This document shows, in pieces, positions 9,516 through 19,665 of a stretch of DNA of 64,000 nt. Every line of letters begins with the position of its first letter. Positions within the stretch are counted from its first letter, which is position 1. The notes beneath the pieces are model-generated. The model did not search any database. It saw only the letters and a list, made by a program, of their open reading frames with translations, and was not told the origin of the DNA. Origin of the DNA: Prochlorococcus sp. AG-347-K20 (GTDB lineage Bacteria > Cyanobacteriota > Cyanobacteriia > PCC-6307 > Cyanobiaceae); the NCBI GenBank assembly GCA_003281315.1, contig QCCH01000002.1, positions 1 through 64,000 of the forward strand, read 5' to 3'. A program made the translations under genes and the position numbers.

Positions 9516-11953
9516 TTGAGAAATTTTTTAAGTCGGAAACAATTTTCAAGGAATTCATCATTTTCTAATTTTAAAAAATCAATTAGAAAATTTGATTTGT
9601 TGGATTTGAAATTTAATTTATTGAGGTCCAATCTTGCAGATTTGTTTTTATTAGTTTCAATATCAAGGTAATGGTTACTTGTCATTATTTTTAGAAAGTG
9701 ATCGTTTTTAAGCTGGGTTTTTTCATTTAAATAACCTAAACTGTATTCATTTGAGTAATAAATTTCATTACTATTTATACAAAATATTTTTCCTCGTTTA
9801 GATATTAAAAAAATATTTTCTCCATTATGATATGTACAACAAGAAACTATTTTTTCAGTCGGTAAAAGTTTTGTAAGTAGAAGTCCTTGGGCTTGTTTAG
9901 AAGTTGGTGTTAAATTTTTATTTGATAAATTAAAGCTAAAAATTCTTCCTATTGACGTTAATATTATTAAATCTTTGTTCTCATTAGAAATAAATGAATC
10001 AATTGTTTTTAAATTATTTTTTAATTTTGTAATTGTAAAAGATCTATTACTTTTAATCATATCTTCATCAAATAAAACCTTTTTAAATTTTCCATCTGAA
10101 TTTAAGATGCATAAATAATTTTTAATTTCCTTTTTTATTGAATGAAAATTTATTATTTCATTAGGATGAATATTTCCAAGAATTTTATTATCTAATTTAT
10201 AGTCTTTATTAAAATTTGACTCCCAATCAATTGGAAAAACTTTTCCTGTATTTGTAATTCCAATCAATTTTATATTTTTTTCAATATTGCATATAAATTT
10301 TTGAATATTTTTATTATCTATAATTTTATTCATAACTTCAAATGATTTCTTGTAATTACTTAAAATCATTCTTTTTAAATAAAGTCTATTGTCTATGCAT
10401 AATTTAGTTTTTTTATTTATAAAGTCTTCTAATATTTGGTTATTAAGTGTTTCTAATTCTTCATTTGGATTTATATTTTTAATTATTTTTGTTTTTCGTT
10501 TAACATTATATTTTTGCTTTAATATCAATAATTCTTCTATAAGTAATTTAAGTAATAATTCTCTCTCATTCAATAATTTTTGAAAATTACTCTTTTTTTC
10601 TTCTAAATTTTTTATTTCATTATCAATTTGATTCTTTTCTAGATTTGTTAATTTTCTTAGAGGCATATCTAAAACTGAATTTGCTTGTTTTTCACTTAAG
10701 AAAAATTTTTTAATTAATTTTGATTTAGCTTCAAAAGAATTTTCCGATTCTTCAATAATTTCGACAACTTTTTTTATGTTTTTTGTTGCTTTAGATAACC
10801 CTTCTGATATTTCTAGTTTTTCAAGAGTATTTTTTAGAAAATAATAAGTTCTTTTTCTAATTATTTCTTCTCTAAATTCAAGAAAATAGTTGAGATATTT
10901 TTTTAAGTTTAGTTGTACAGGCTTACCTTTAATTAAAGCTAAGAATATTGCTCCAAAGTTCGTTTGGAGAGTCGTTCTTTTATATAAAGAAGAAATAACA
11001 AGTTCAGAATTAGAATCTTTTTTTAGCTCTATTACAATTCTCATTCCATCTCTATCACTTTCATCTCTAATATCAGAGATCCCATTAATTTTTCCTGAAT
11101 TAACAAGTTCTGCGAGTTTTTCAATCCAACCTGCTTTGTTGATTTGGTAAGGAAGTTCCTTAATAATTAGAGCATTCCTTTTATGTTTCCCCTTTCCTAA
11201 ATTTACTTCTTCCGTATTTATAACTCCTCTTATCGTTAAAGACCCTTTTCCTGTTTCATAAAGTTCTTCTATCGCTTGATTATAAATTAATTCTCCGCCT
11301 GTAGGAAAATCAGGTCCTTTAATAATGTTAGAGAGTTTTTTATCACTTAAATCTTTATTTTTTACTAATGCAACTAGACCATCTACAACTTCGCCTAGGT
11401 TGTGTGGAGGTATATTTGTTGCCATACCAACAGCAATACCTGATGAGCCGTTTAATAATAAAAATGGAAGTTGGGCTGGAAGAATATCTGGTTCTTTTTG
11501 AGAACCGTCAAAGTTATTTGAAAAGGGTACTGTTTCTGATCCAATTTCTTCAAGAAATCCTTTATTGGCTATTGGAGCTAATCTGGTCTCAGTATATCTC
11601 ATGGCTGCCGGTGGATCATTATCCACAGATCCAAAATTTCCATGGCCTTCAAGAGTAGGATATTTAGTTGAAAAATTTTGTACTAGCTTTACCAATGCAT
11701 CATATACTGCTTGATCTCCGTGAGGATGATACTTTCCAAGTACATCTCCAACAACTCTCGCACACTTCCTAAATGGCTTGTCAGGTGTTAAACCTAATTC
11801 GTACATTGCAAATATGATTCTTCTCTGTACAGGCTTAAGACCGTCTCTTGCATCTGGCAGAGCACGTCCAACTATTACGCTCATTGCATACTCCAAATAA
11901 GAACGTTGCATTTCTTCTTGAAGTGAGATAGAAGTGAAGTTTGTCTTATCCAT
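9512..11953 (-). CDS. Type IIA topoisomerase A subunit (second GyrA/ParC-like)
   Basis: Breakage-rejoining subunit of a type II topoisomerase, 813 residues. The N-terminal half is well conserved, with catalytic Tyr120 preceded by Arg119 ([10 protein letters not shown]) and the quinolone-region-like [16 protein letters not shown] around 73-88. The C-terminal half, from about residue 480, is lysine-rich and diverged, and the canonical GyrA box (QRRGGKG) is not visible. A ParC-like or decatenating role is therefore more likely than supercoiling. Picocyanobacteria carry a second gyrA-like gene at this position, next to purF. No B subunit is in this window. Confidence 0.85.
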   Translation of the reverse strand: MDKTNFTSISLQEEMQRSYLEYAMSVIVGRALPDARDGLKPVQRRIIFAMYELGLTPDKPFRKCARVVGDVLGKYHPHGDQAVYDALVKLVQNFSTKYPTLEGHGNFGSVDNDPPAAMRYTETRLAPIANKGFLEEIGSETVPFSNNFDGSQKEPDILPAQLPFLLLNGSSGIAVGMATNIPPHNLGEVVDGLVALVKNKDLSDKKLSNIIKGPDFPTGGELIYNQAIEELYETGKGSLTIRGVINTEEVNLGKGKHKRNALIIKELPYQINKAGWIEKLAELVNSGKINGISDIRDESDRDGMRIVIELKKDSNSELVISSLYKRTTLQTNFGAIFLALIKGKPVQLNLKKYLNYFLEFREEIIRKRTYYFLKNTLEKLEISEGLSKATKNIKKVVEIIEESENSFEAKSKLIKKFFLSEKQANSVLDMPLRKLTNLEKNQIDNEIKNLEEKKSNFQKLLNERELLLKLLIEELLILKQKYNVKRKTKIIKNINPNEELETLNNQILEDFINKKTKLCIDNRLYLKRMILSNYKKSFEVMNKIIDNKNIQKFICNIEKNIKLIGITNTGKVFPIDWESNFNKDYKLDNKILGNIHPNEIINFHSIKKEIKNYLCILNSDGKFKKVLFDEDMIKSNRSFTITKLKNNLKTIDSFISNENKDLIILTSIGRIFSFNLSNKNLTPTSKQAQGLLLTKLLPTEKIVSCCTYHNGENIFLISKRGKIFCINSNEIYYSNEYSLGYLNEKTQLKNDHFLKIMTSNHYLDIETNKNKSARLDLNKLNFKSNKSNFLIDFLKLENDEFLENCFRLKKFLN

Positions 11954-12039
11954 TAGAACGCAAAATTGAATAATTATTGATTAACTAAATTAAGACTAAT
12001 AGGTAAAACAATATTTTCCAGTATTGAAAATTAAGATGA

Positions 12040-12894
12040 TTAACCTATTTTGGATTTTGCCATTATTACATCATTTTTAAGTAGTTCATTTTGTAAAAGA
12101 ATTTCTGTAGAGGCTTGTAATTTTTCTCCCCATAACTGTTGTTTTCTATAATCATAATTGACATATTTGGGATTTTTAGCCAAAGCTTTTTTTGCTAGCT
12201 TAATTGCTAATTGAGTATTATTGGTTTTTATACATGAGGCCAGACCTAGTAATGGTTCAGCATTTTCTTCAATTGAGATTGCACTTTCAAAAAGTTTGAT
12301 TGATAAATTTATATTGTTTCTTTCGAAAAAAGCTAAACCTTGATTATTGATTGCTTGCCAGAAATCAGGTTTAATTTTTATAGATTTATCAAACAATTTG
12401 ATAGCTCCCAAGTAATTTTTTTCCATTAAAAAAATATTGCCTAATTGAAAAATAGCTTTGTGGTTATTAGGTTCAATTTTTATACCTTTTTCTAAAGCGC
12501 TTTTTGCCTGTGTCCGTTCTGAAATTTTTAAGTAAACATTACTTTTAGCAAAATATATTTCGCTAATGTTTGGATTGATCTGTTCTGCCTTATTTAGAGA
12601 ATTTAATGCTTTTTTGTATTTCTTGTTAGCTATCTGTGCTTCAGCTAAAATTAACCATAGTTTTTCATTTTTTGCATTTATTTTTACAGCTAATTTGGCT
12701 AAGTTAAGACTGTCTTCATATTGACCAAAATAAAGTAGTTGATACGCATTTTTGCCAATATTTAAACTTTGCTTCTGCAATTTTTTTATTGTTGGAGAAT
12801 AATAATAGGGAACTATTGCTTGAAGTTTCTCTATTTGAAAAAAGTAAAAAAAGATCAAGGAGATCCAGATTGTTTTGTTTAAAAACTTTTTCAT
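12040..12894 (-). CDS. TPR-repeat protein
   Basis: A 284-residue protein with an N-terminal hydrophobic segment (residues 8-24, TIWISLIFFYFFQIEKL) followed by at least five tetratricopeptide repeats at about residues 40-215. Examples are LWLILAEAQIANKKYKKALNS and AIFQLGNIFLMEKNYLGAI. The leader suggests export or a membrane anchor. Its ATG overlaps the stop codon of queG by 4 bases, so the two are translationally coupled. The partner protein is unknown. This gene follows the topoisomerase and queG in related genomes. Confidence 0.8.
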   Translation of the reverse strand: MKKFLNKTIWISLIFFYFFQIEKLQAIVPYYYSPTIKKLQKQSLNIGKNAYQLLYFGQYEDSLNLAKLAVKINAKNEKLWLILAEAQIANKKYKKALNSLNKAEQINPNISEIYFAKSNVYLKISERTQAKSALEKGIKIEPNNHKAIFQLGNIFLMEKNYLGAIKLFDKSIKIKPDFWQAINNQGLAFFERNNINLSIKLFESAISIEENAEPLLGLASCIKTNNTQLAIKLAKKALAKNPKYVNYDYRKQQLWGEKLQASTEILLQNELLKNDVIMAKSKIG

Positions 12895-13877
12895 TTTTTA
12901 ATTTTTTTATTCTTTAAATTCGCTTGTATGTTTCTTTTCCACATCCATGGTTTAATTCTTTTTAAAGTAGTTCCTTTAAGATTTTCTTGCCACGTTTTAT
13001 CGTCCCAATTGAGGGACTCAATATTAAGATTTTTAAACCATTCTTTCGGTGTAGTTTCATAATTATTGTTGTAAGGCACCGATTTATTCCATGGACATAC
13101 ATCTTGACAAATATCACATCCTGCGACCCATCCATCTAAATTTTTTGCAATTTTCTTTGGAATAGTTTTATTTCTGCTTTCTATTGTGTGATATGCAATG
13201 CATAAATTTGATTGTATTACAAAGGGTTCTACTATTGCCTTTGTGGGACAATTTTCAATACAAATATCACATTTTCCACAAAGTGATTGATGAGGTTTAT
13301 CTGGAATTAAATCTTCTGTGAGAATCATAAAACCCAAAGTAAACCAAGAACCATTTTTTTTGTTGATTAAATTACTATTTTTACCTATCCATCCAATTCC
13401 TGCCTCTTCAGCCCATGCTTTTTCAAGAAGCGGAGAGGTGTCAACACATATTTTCCATTTGCAATCAGGAATTTCTAGGTTGATCCATTTACCAATATTC
13501 TTTAATTTTTTGTAAATCACTTTATGATAATCTTCTCCTTGGCTAAATTTAGCTACCTTGAGGAAATTATTGTTGTTATTTTGTGAATTAATGTAAGTAA
13601 ATCCAACGCTTAAAATACTTTTTGCGTCTTCAAAAAGTTTGCCTATATTTCTTCTTTTTTCTGCTTCCATCCATTTCATTTCAGCATGGTGGTTATTGGA
13701 TAGCCATCTTTCTAATGCATTAGTTCTTAATTTTATGCGCGAACTTCCTGGTATTGAAGCTATTCCAGCAATTGTAAAACCTTCAAAAATAGCCCTATCT
13801 TTTAATTTTTTACTTAATTCTTTTTTGTCTTTATTTGTATCAATCATTTCTTTATTTTTTATAGCATTTCTTTTCAA
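12891..13877 (-). CDS. queG: Epoxyqueuosine reductase
   Basis: The last step of queuosine synthesis in tRNA: reduction of epoxyqueuosine using cobalamin and two 4Fe-4S clusters. Both ferredoxin-like cysteine motifs are present: CGKCDICIENCP, and CDICQDVCPWN together with an upstream cysteine. The conserved segment CVDTSPLLEKAWAEEAGIGWIGKNSN is the family signature. The protein is 328 residues long. A later start at Met12 (MIDTNKDKK) is possible. B12 dependence fits the presence of cbiD in this genome. Confidence 0.93.
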   Translation of the reverse strand: MKRNAIKNKEMIDTNKDKKELSKKLKDRAIFEGFTIAGIASIPGSSRIKLRTNALERWLSNNHHAEMKWMEAEKRRNIGKLFEDAKSILSVGFTYINSQNNNNNFLKVAKFSQGEDYHKVIYKKLKNIGKWINLEIPDCKWKICVDTSPLLEKAWAEEAGIGWIGKNSNLINKKNGSWFTLGFMILTEDLIPDKPHQSLCGKCDICIENCPTKAIVEPFVIQSNLCIAYHTIESRNKTIPKKIAKNLDGWVAGCDICQDVCPWNKSVPYNNNYETTPKEWFKNLNIESLNWDDKTWQENLKGTTLKRIKPWMWKRNIQANLKNKKIKK

Positions 13878-13994
13878 AGTTATTTTTTGGAGACTAAGCT
13901 TATAAATAATATAGATATATTTAAGAAAAAATATATCCTAACTTAGTAAAAACAGTTAAATTATAAGTAAAGTTATTATAGTTAAAAGGTAATT

Positions 13995-14729
13995 TTGGTT
14001 GAATCTAATCAAAATCAAGATTCGAATTTAGGATCTAGGCTTCAACAAGATCTCAAAAATGATCTAATAGCAGGATTGTTGGTTGTAATACCTTTAGCAA
14101 CAACCATCTGGCTGTCATCATTAGTTAGTAAATTCGTTTTAACGTTAGTTACTTCAATTCCGAAGCAACTAAATCCGTTTATCACTCTAAATCCTTTATT
14201 ACAAGATTTAATAAATCTCACCTTAGGTTTAACTGTTCCTTTATTAGCTATTTTGCTTATAGGTTTGATGGCAAGAAATTTTGTAGGAAGATGGTTATTG
14301 GAATTTGGAGAGGGTACTTTATCAAAAATTCCAGTAGCTGGAGCGGTTTATAAAACTCTTAAACAATTGTTAGAAACTTTTTTAAGTAATAAATCTAATA
14401 GATTTAGACGAGTTGTTTTAGTTGAATATCCTCGTGAGGGTCTATATAGTGTAGGCTTTGTAACTGGAGACGTTGGACCTTCTCTACAGCCAGAATTGGA
14501 AGAAAAGTTACTTAGTGTTTTCATACCTACAGCACCAAACCCAACTACTGGTTGGTATACACTTGTTCCTGAGTCTTCTGTTAAGGATTTGGATATTTCT
14601 GTTGAAGATGCTTTTAGAACAATAATTTCTGCTGGGATAGTTAATCCAGATGAGAAAAATAATACTACGAATCCAACATTTTCAAAATTATTTTCTCAGT
14701 TAAGAGCTTCTACTAATACTTCTTCTTAA
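13995..14729 (+). CDS. DUF502 membrane protein
   Basis: A 244-residue protein of the DUF502 family. Two transmembrane segments are visible, at about residues 25-50 (LIAGLLVVIPLATTIWLSSL) and 74-97. A conserved soluble region follows, with VAGAVYKTLKQLLETFLSN and VFIPTAPNPTTGWYTLVPE. The start is TTG; no in-frame ATG gives a better fit. It is divergent from queG across a 117-base A/T-rich gap that must contain both promoters. nusB follows with no gap. Plant relatives (COV family) are linked to vascular patterning; the bacterial function is unknown. Confidence 0.8.
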   Translation: MVESNQNQDSNLGSRLQQDLKNDLIAGLLVVIPLATTIWLSSLVSKFVLTLVTSIPKQLNPFITLNPLLQDLINLTLGLTVPLLAILLIGLMARNFVGRWLLEFGEGTLSKIPVAGAVYKTLKQLLETFLSNKSNRFRRVVLVEYPREGLYSVGFVTGDVGPSLQPELEEKLLSVFIPTAPNPTTGWYTLVPESSVKDLDISVEDAFRTIISAGIVNPDEKNNTTNPTFSKLFSQLRASTNTSS

Positions 14730-14732
14730 TTG

Positions 14733-15350
14733 ATGCATAATAAATCCCTTTCTAGAGAATTATCTTTAATTTCTCTTGGCCTCATCAAAGATAAAGGTGA
14801 TTTTAAATTAAATAAATTTCAGATAGAAGAAATTTTTGAATCTGCTTTGGATTCTTTAATAAACCATTGCAGAGAGGAATTAGATAATTGCGAGTCAGAG
14901 TTAGAAAATGCTTCACAAAAAATATTGGATAGTGAATTGCATGAGGGTGTTGACTCCTCTTATTCAAATGTTCGAGATGAGTTAAAAAAATCTCTGATAA
15001 AAATTGAAACTGTAATGAATACACTCTCTGTCACTTTAGACTTTCCAAAATTAATTATTTCCAGTGGTCAAAAAGATATTAGAGAGGATGTAAATCAAAG
15101 GATTTGTAATATATTGAATAATCTTAAAACTATTGATTCTGATATTGATCAAGTAATGGATGGCTGGAGATTAAAAAGATTACCAAGAATTGATAGAGAT
15201 ATTCTGCGTCTGGCTTACGTAGATATCAACTTTTTAAATACACCTTTAGCTGTAGCTTGTGATGAGGCCGTTAATTTAGCTAATAAATATAGTGATTTGC
15301 AAGGAAGAAAATTTATTAATGGAGTTTTAAGGAGATTACAAACAATTTAA
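14733..15350 (+). CDS. nusB: Transcription antitermination factor NusB
   Basis: NusB/S10 antitermination factor acting on ribosomal RNA transcription. Residues about 125-204 hold the NusB core (MDGWRLKRLPRIDRDILRLAYVDI and AVNLANKYSDLQGRKFINGVLRRL). About 110 residues of N-terminal extension precede it, as in other marine picocyanobacteria. I chose the ATG at 14733 over the TTG one codon earlier. The DUF502 stop is only 3 bases upstream, and ftsY follows on the same strand. Confidence 0.9.
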   Translation: MHNKSLSRELSLISLGLIKDKGDFKLNKFQIEEIFESALDSLINHCREELDNCESELENASQKILDSELHEGVDSSYSNVRDELKKSLIKIETVMNTLSVTLDFPKLIISSGQKDIREDVNQRICNILNNLKTIDSDIDQVMDGWRLKRLPRIDRDILRLAYVDINFLNTPLAVACDEAVNLANKYSDLQGRKFINGVLRRLQTI

Positions 15351-15416
15351 TTGTCATAATTATTTGATATAAATGAATAGTATTTTAAAAATTTTAATAA
15401 CGAACTATAGATAATA

Positions 15417-16700
15417 ATGACTAATACTGATAATTCTCGTGAATGGGCTGCTCAAGCTTATGCACTTTTAAAAAAACGACAGGAAGAGCAAAAGAAAGAA
15501 TTAGAAAAACAGGAAGAGCAAAAGAAAGAATTAGAAAAACAGGAAGAGCAAAAGAAAGAATTAGAAAAACAGGAAGAGCAAAAGAAAGAATTAGAAAAAC
15601 AGGAAGAGCAAAAGAAAGAATTGATTGATATTTCTAATAATGAAAATACTTCTAAACTGTCTCAAACTATTGACGAACCTCAATTAGGAGAATTTGATGA
15701 TAATTTTACTTGGTCTGCAATGGTATTAGCTTCTCAAGGAAAAAAAATAAATCAGATATCGATTGATGAAATTGATTGGTTAACTAAATTACGGAGAGGA
15801 TTAGAAGAAACCCGCAAAGGATTTGTTACTGAATTATTGGAAAAATTGGGAGATGATCCTCTTACTCCTGAATCTCTTGATGATTTAGAGACTCTATTAA
15901 TTAGAGCTGATGTAGGAATTGATTCAACCGATAAAGTTATAAGTTCTCTTAGAACAAAATTAAACGAGGAAGTCGTGGGTGGAGAAGCAGGAATAAAATT
16001 CTTGAAGAAGGAACTAAAATTCATTATCGATAAACCAATAAAAAATTCGGGTACTGATCTTTTAGTTCCACAAAAGGGTAAGTTAAATATCTGGTTATTA
16101 GTAGGAGTTAATGGTGTTGGTAAGACTACTACGTTAGGAAAATTAGCATATTTGTCATCAAAAAGTAATTATAAAACTTTGATAGCTGCTGCTGATACTT
16201 TTAGAGCGGCTGCAGTAGAACAGCTTAAAGTGTGGGGAGATAGAAGTAATGTTGATGTTATATCTAATCAATCAAAAAATGCTGATCCAGCTGCTGTAGT
16301 CTTTGATGCAATTAATTCTGCAAAAAAAAGAAATGTTGATTTATTACTTGTTGATACAGCGGGTAGATTGCAAACAAAAAATAATTTGATGGATGAATTA
16401 TCAAAAATAAAAAAAATTATTGATAAAAAAGTCCCAGAGGCAATTGTTGAATCATTATTAGTTTTAGATGCAAGTCAGGGTCAAAATGGTTTAAAGCAAG
16501 CAAAAAGTTTTGCTAAATCAGCAGATTTAAGTGGAGCAATTATTACTAAATTAGATGGCACTTCTAGAGGAGGAGTCTCTTTAGCTGTATCTGAAGAAGT
16601 AAATTTGCCTATAAGGTTTATTGGAGCTGGGGAAGGTATAAAAGATTTGCGACCATTTAATAGTTATGAATTTGTTGAGGCTTTGCTTGCAGATAAATAA
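15417..16700 (+). CDS. ftsY: Signal recognition particle receptor FtsY
   Basis: SRP receptor GTPase that delivers nascent membrane proteins to the translocon, 427 residues. The NG domain occupies about residues 120-427, with the P-loop GVNGVGKTTTLGKLA, the DTAGR motif in LLVDTAGRLQT, TKLDGTSRGG, and the C-terminal GIKDLRPFNSYEFVEALL. The N-terminal A-region is charged and is dominated by a perfect tandem repeat of the decapeptide EEQKKELEKQ (residues about 23-70). It probably forms a coiled coil or disordered membrane-contact region. The repeat is listed separately. Confidence 0.95.
   Translation: MTNTDNSREWAAQAYALLKKRQEEQKKELEKQEEQKKELEKQEEQKKELEKQEEQKKELEKQEEQKKELIDISNNENTSKLSQTIDEPQLGEFDDNFTWSAMVLASQGKKINQISIDEIDWLTKLRRGLEETRKGFVTELLEKLGDDPLTPESLDDLETLLIRADVGIDSTDKVISSLRTKLNEEVVGGEAGIKFLKKELKFIIDKPIKNSGTDLLVPQKGKLNIWLLVGVNGVGKTTTLGKLAYLSSKSNYKTLIAAADTFRAAAVEQLKVWGDRSNVDVISNQSKNADPAAVVFDAINSAKKRNVDLLLVDTAGRLQTKNNLMDELSKIKKIIDKKVPEAIVESLLVLDASQGQNGLKQAKSFAKSADLSGAIITKLDGTSRGGVSLAVSEEVNLPIRFIGAGEGIKDLRPFNSYEFVEALLADK
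15481..15621 (+). repeat. 30-bp perfect tandem repeat inside ftsY
   Basis: Four complete copies of a 30-base unit (15481-15510, 15511-15540, 15541-15570, 15571-15600) followed by 21 bases of a fifth. All copies are identical, including at synonymous positions. The unit encodes the decapeptide EEQKKELEKQ. Its length is a multiple of three, so gain or loss of copies keeps ftsY in frame. Confidence 0.97.
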
Positions 16701-16767
16701 ATATTTAATTAATTTTTTTTAAAAATTTAAATTTAATGTTAAAACATATTTATGTATTAGATTTGTT

Positions 16768-18111
16768 TTGAGAAATAATCAAAAAGAAAAAATATTTTCG
16801 AATAAATTTATCCAAAATTTTTTAGAAAATGATCCTAACGTTACTTTAAAAAATAAATATAAATTTGCTGAAATTGCATCCTCTCTAGCATATTATTTAA
16901 AATCATTTTCCAATATAAATAAATTACTGGATTATGTATGCTTAATTTTTAAACATATTTTTTCTGAGAATATAATTGTAATTATTCCTTTAAATTACGA
17001 GGGGGAGATATGGAATGAAAATATAAAAATTTCTGCTAATTATGAATATTTAACAATTCAAGAAAAAATTAAGATTTTTTTGAATCAATTTCATTTTTCA
17101 AAAAATTTTAAAATAAAAGAGATTCAAACTTTTGAAAATGCTTTAAAAAATAAATTTAAAGAATACAAAATCGATACAACAAAAATAATATCTAGAGGTA
17201 AATGTAGGGGATTTATCTATATTTTTAGCAAAGATATTCCCAGACAGTCGATTACTGAAGATAGTAATTTTAATTTTATAGAAAATTGTCTAGCTGTTGG
17301 ATTAGAAAATTACTACTTAATAAAAACTAAGAAAAAGCATGAAAAAGTAGATAGAGAAATTTCCACTGGTGCTGAAATTCAATCTCAATTATTGCCGGAT
17401 TATTGTCCAATTATCCATGGTATAGACTTGGCCGCACATTGTAGACCAGCTCTTCAGCTTGGTGGGGATTACTACGATTTTATGTGCTTAAAGACGAATA
17501 TCTCTGAAAAAAGAAAAGAAAAATCAAGATGGGCCTTTGTAATAGGTGATGTTATGGGTAAAGGTATTCCAGCTGGTCTTTTAATGACTATGTTACGAGG
17601 AATGCTACGTGCAGAGGTTCTTACAGGATTGCCTCCAGATAGAATTTTGCATGATTTGAATCAACTAGCAATAAATGATTTAGATCAATCGCATAGATTT
17701 GTGACATTATTTTACTCAGATTATGACCCTAGAACTAGAAAATTGAGATTCGCCAATGCAGCACATAATCCTCCTTTGCTTTGGAAAAGTTCAGATCAGA
17801 AAATTATTAAATTAGATGCAAAAGGATTTGTGCTTGGATTACAAAAAGATGCTGAATACCATTGTGGTGAAATTAAGCTTAATCAAAATGATTTAGTTCT
17901 TTACTACACAGATGGAGTAATTGATACTTCTAACTCTTTAGGGCAAAGATTTGATGAGGAAAGATTAATTAAAATCCTTACAAAATTATGCAAGCAATCT
18001 TATACATCCCAAGAAATTTTAAATAAAATATTTAAAAAGTTAGATGACTTTACAGGGCAAAATAGACATCTTGAAGATGATGCCTCGATGGTTATTTTTC
18101 AATTGAAATAG
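16768..18111 (+). CDS. PP2C-type (SpoIIE/RsbU-like) serine phosphatase
   Basis: A 447-residue protein with a C-terminal PP2C/SpoIIE phosphatase domain at about residues 200-447. The metal-binding aspartates lie in LGGDYYDF and IGDVMGKGIPAGL, the core contains FANAAHNPPLLW and YYTDGVIDT, and the final metal-site segment is LEDDASMVIF. The N-terminal 190 residues resemble a GAF-type sensory fold but are too diverged to be sure. The start is TTG. It may act in a partner-switching (anti-anti-sigma) pathway like RsbU. The target is not visible in this window. Confidence 0.85.
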   Translation: MRNNQKEKIFSNKFIQNFLENDPNVTLKNKYKFAEIASSLAYYLKSFSNINKLLDYVCLIFKHIFSENIIVIIPLNYEGEIWNENIKISANYEYLTIQEKIKIFLNQFHFSKNFKIKEIQTFENALKNKFKEYKIDTTKIISRGKCRGFIYIFSKDIPRQSITEDSNFNFIENCLAVGLENYYLIKTKKKHEKVDREISTGAEIQSQLLPDYCPIIHGIDLAAHCRPALQLGGDYYDFMCLKTNISEKRKEKSRWAFVIGDVMGKGIPAGLLMTMLRGMLRAEVLTGLPPDRILHDLNQLAINDLDQSHRFVTLFYSDYDPRTRKLRFANAAHNPPLLWKSSDQKIIKLDAKGFVLGLQKDAEYHCGEIKLNQNDLVLYYTDGVIDTSNSLGQRFDEERLIKILTKLCKQSYTSQEILNKIFKKLDDFTGQNRHLEDDASMVIFQLK

Positions 18112-18173
18112 ATATTTTTTGTCACTTACATAAAAAAATGCTTTATTAGAGATACTTAAAGTTACCAATTGAT

Positions 18174-19553
18174 ATGGCAAAAGTTTGGAGTAAAAGGTTT
18201 GATAATGCACTTGACCCTTTTATTGAAAAGTTTAATGCCTCAATTGTTTTTGATAGAAAGCTTATTTTAGAAGATTTAGATTGCTCGATTGCTCATGCGA
18301 AAATGCTTGGCAAAACTAAAGTTTTATCCTCTTCTGAATCTTTGCAAATTATTAATGGTTTAAAGTCAATAAAAGTTGAGTATTTAGAGGGTAGATTTAA
18401 TCCTGGTCCACCTTCTGAAGATATTCACTATTGCATAGAAGAAAAGCTGATAAGTTTGATAGGTGAAACTGGAAAAAAATTACATACAGGTAGAAGTAGA
18501 AATGATCAAGTTGGTACAGATATAAGATTGTGGCTAAGAAAAGAGATTGACAATATTGAAATACTGATAGTTGATTTGCAAAAATCCTTCTTAAATCTTG
18601 CAAAATCGAATATTTATACCTTAATTCCTGGATATACCCACATGCAAAGAGCTCAACCCTTATCTTTGGCTCATCATTTATTAGCTTACATAGAAATGCT
18701 CCAAAGAGACCGTGAAAGGTATAAGGAAGTACGTTCAAGAGTAAATATTTCTCCGTTAGGAGCTGCAGCATTAGCTGGAACAAAAATAAAAATTGATAGG
18801 CACTTTACTGCTGCAGAATTGGGTTTTAAAAAGATTTATAAAAACAGTATTGATGCTGTAAGTGATAGAGATTTTTGTATAGAGTTTGTTTCTGCCTCTG
18901 CTTTGTTGATGTCTCATTTAAGTAAAATTTCAGAGGAAATAATTTTATGGGTAACAGATGAATTTTCTTTTGCAAAATTAACAGATAAATGTGCTACAGG
19001 AAGTAGCTTAATGCCCCAGAAAAAAAATCCTGACGTTCCAGAATTGATAAGAGGTAAGACAGGAAGAGTGTATGGACATCTTCAGGCATTGTTAACGATG
19101 GTCAAAGGTGTACCTCTTTCATACAATAAGGATTTTCAAGAAGATAAAGAGCCATTATTTGATACTGCAGAAACAATATCTTCTTGTATTAGAGCAATGA
19201 CAATTCTAATTAATGAAGGCATTGAATTTAATATTAAAAATCTATCTTTTTCTGTAGAAAACGACTTTTCTAATGCTACTGATTTGGCAGATTATTTAGT
19301 TGGTAAAGATGTTCCTTTTAGGACCGCTTATCAAGTTGTTGGTCAAATTGTTAGATATTGCTTGGAAAGAAAAATATTATTTAAAAATCTCAAAATTGAT
19401 GAATTTAAAAAATTTCATCCCGGATTTGATGAGGATGTATTTGTAGATCTTAAACCTCTTAATGTCGTTAAATCAAGAAATAGCGAAGGTGGTACAGGTT
19501 TTGTTCAGGTAGAAAAAGAGGTGAATAATTGGCAAAAAAGATTGTTACTTTGA
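18174..19553 (+). CDS. argH: Argininosuccinate lyase
   Basis: The last step of arginine synthesis: argininosuccinate to arginine plus fumarate. The 459 residues match the family length. The fumarase/ASL superfamily signature with the catalytic serine loop is [15 protein letters not shown]. The N-terminal [17 protein letters not shown] and [14 protein letters not shown]-type segment are also present. argJ, another arginine gene, lies far away at 59.3 kb, so the pathway is dispersed as usual in cyanobacteria. Confidence 0.96.
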   Translation: MAKVWSKRFDNALDPFIEKFNASIVFDRKLILEDLDCSIAHAKMLGKTKVLSSSESLQIINGLKSIKVEYLEGRFNPGPPSEDIHYCIEEKLISLIGETGKKLHTGRSRNDQVGTDIRLWLRKEIDNIEILIVDLQKSFLNLAKSNIYTLIPGYTHMQRAQPLSLAHHLLAYIEMLQRDRERYKEVRSRVNISPLGAAALAGTKIKIDRHFTAAELGFKKIYKNSIDAVSDRDFCIEFVSASALLMSHLSKISEEIILWVTDEFSFAKLTDKCATGSSLMPQKKNPDVPELIRGKTGRVYGHLQALLTMVKGVPLSYNKDFQEDKEPLFDTAETISSCIRAMTILINEGIEFNIKNLSFSVENDFSNATDLADYLVGKDVPFRTAYQVVGQIVRYCLERKILFKNLKIDEFKKFHPGFDEDVFVDLKPLNVVKSRNSEGGTGFVQVEKEVNNWQKRLLL

Positions 19554-19665
19554 ATCTCAATTATTTTTCTACAACAAGGGTATGCTTTGAAGTAGAATAG
19601 TAGAGCAACGTTATTAGGCTACTCATCGTAGTTTTTTTTAAGGTAAATTTTTTGTTGAGTTTAAA

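Noticed and set aside
15481-15621. Possible CRISPR array
   Set aside because: The copies are directly adjacent with no spacers and are in frame inside ftsY, so this is a coding tandem repeat.
15443-15628. Open frame across the ftsY tandem repeat in another frame
   Set aside because: A 30-base repeat with no stop is open in several frames. The reading GRAKERIRKT is a by-product of the repeat and the real gene is ftsY.
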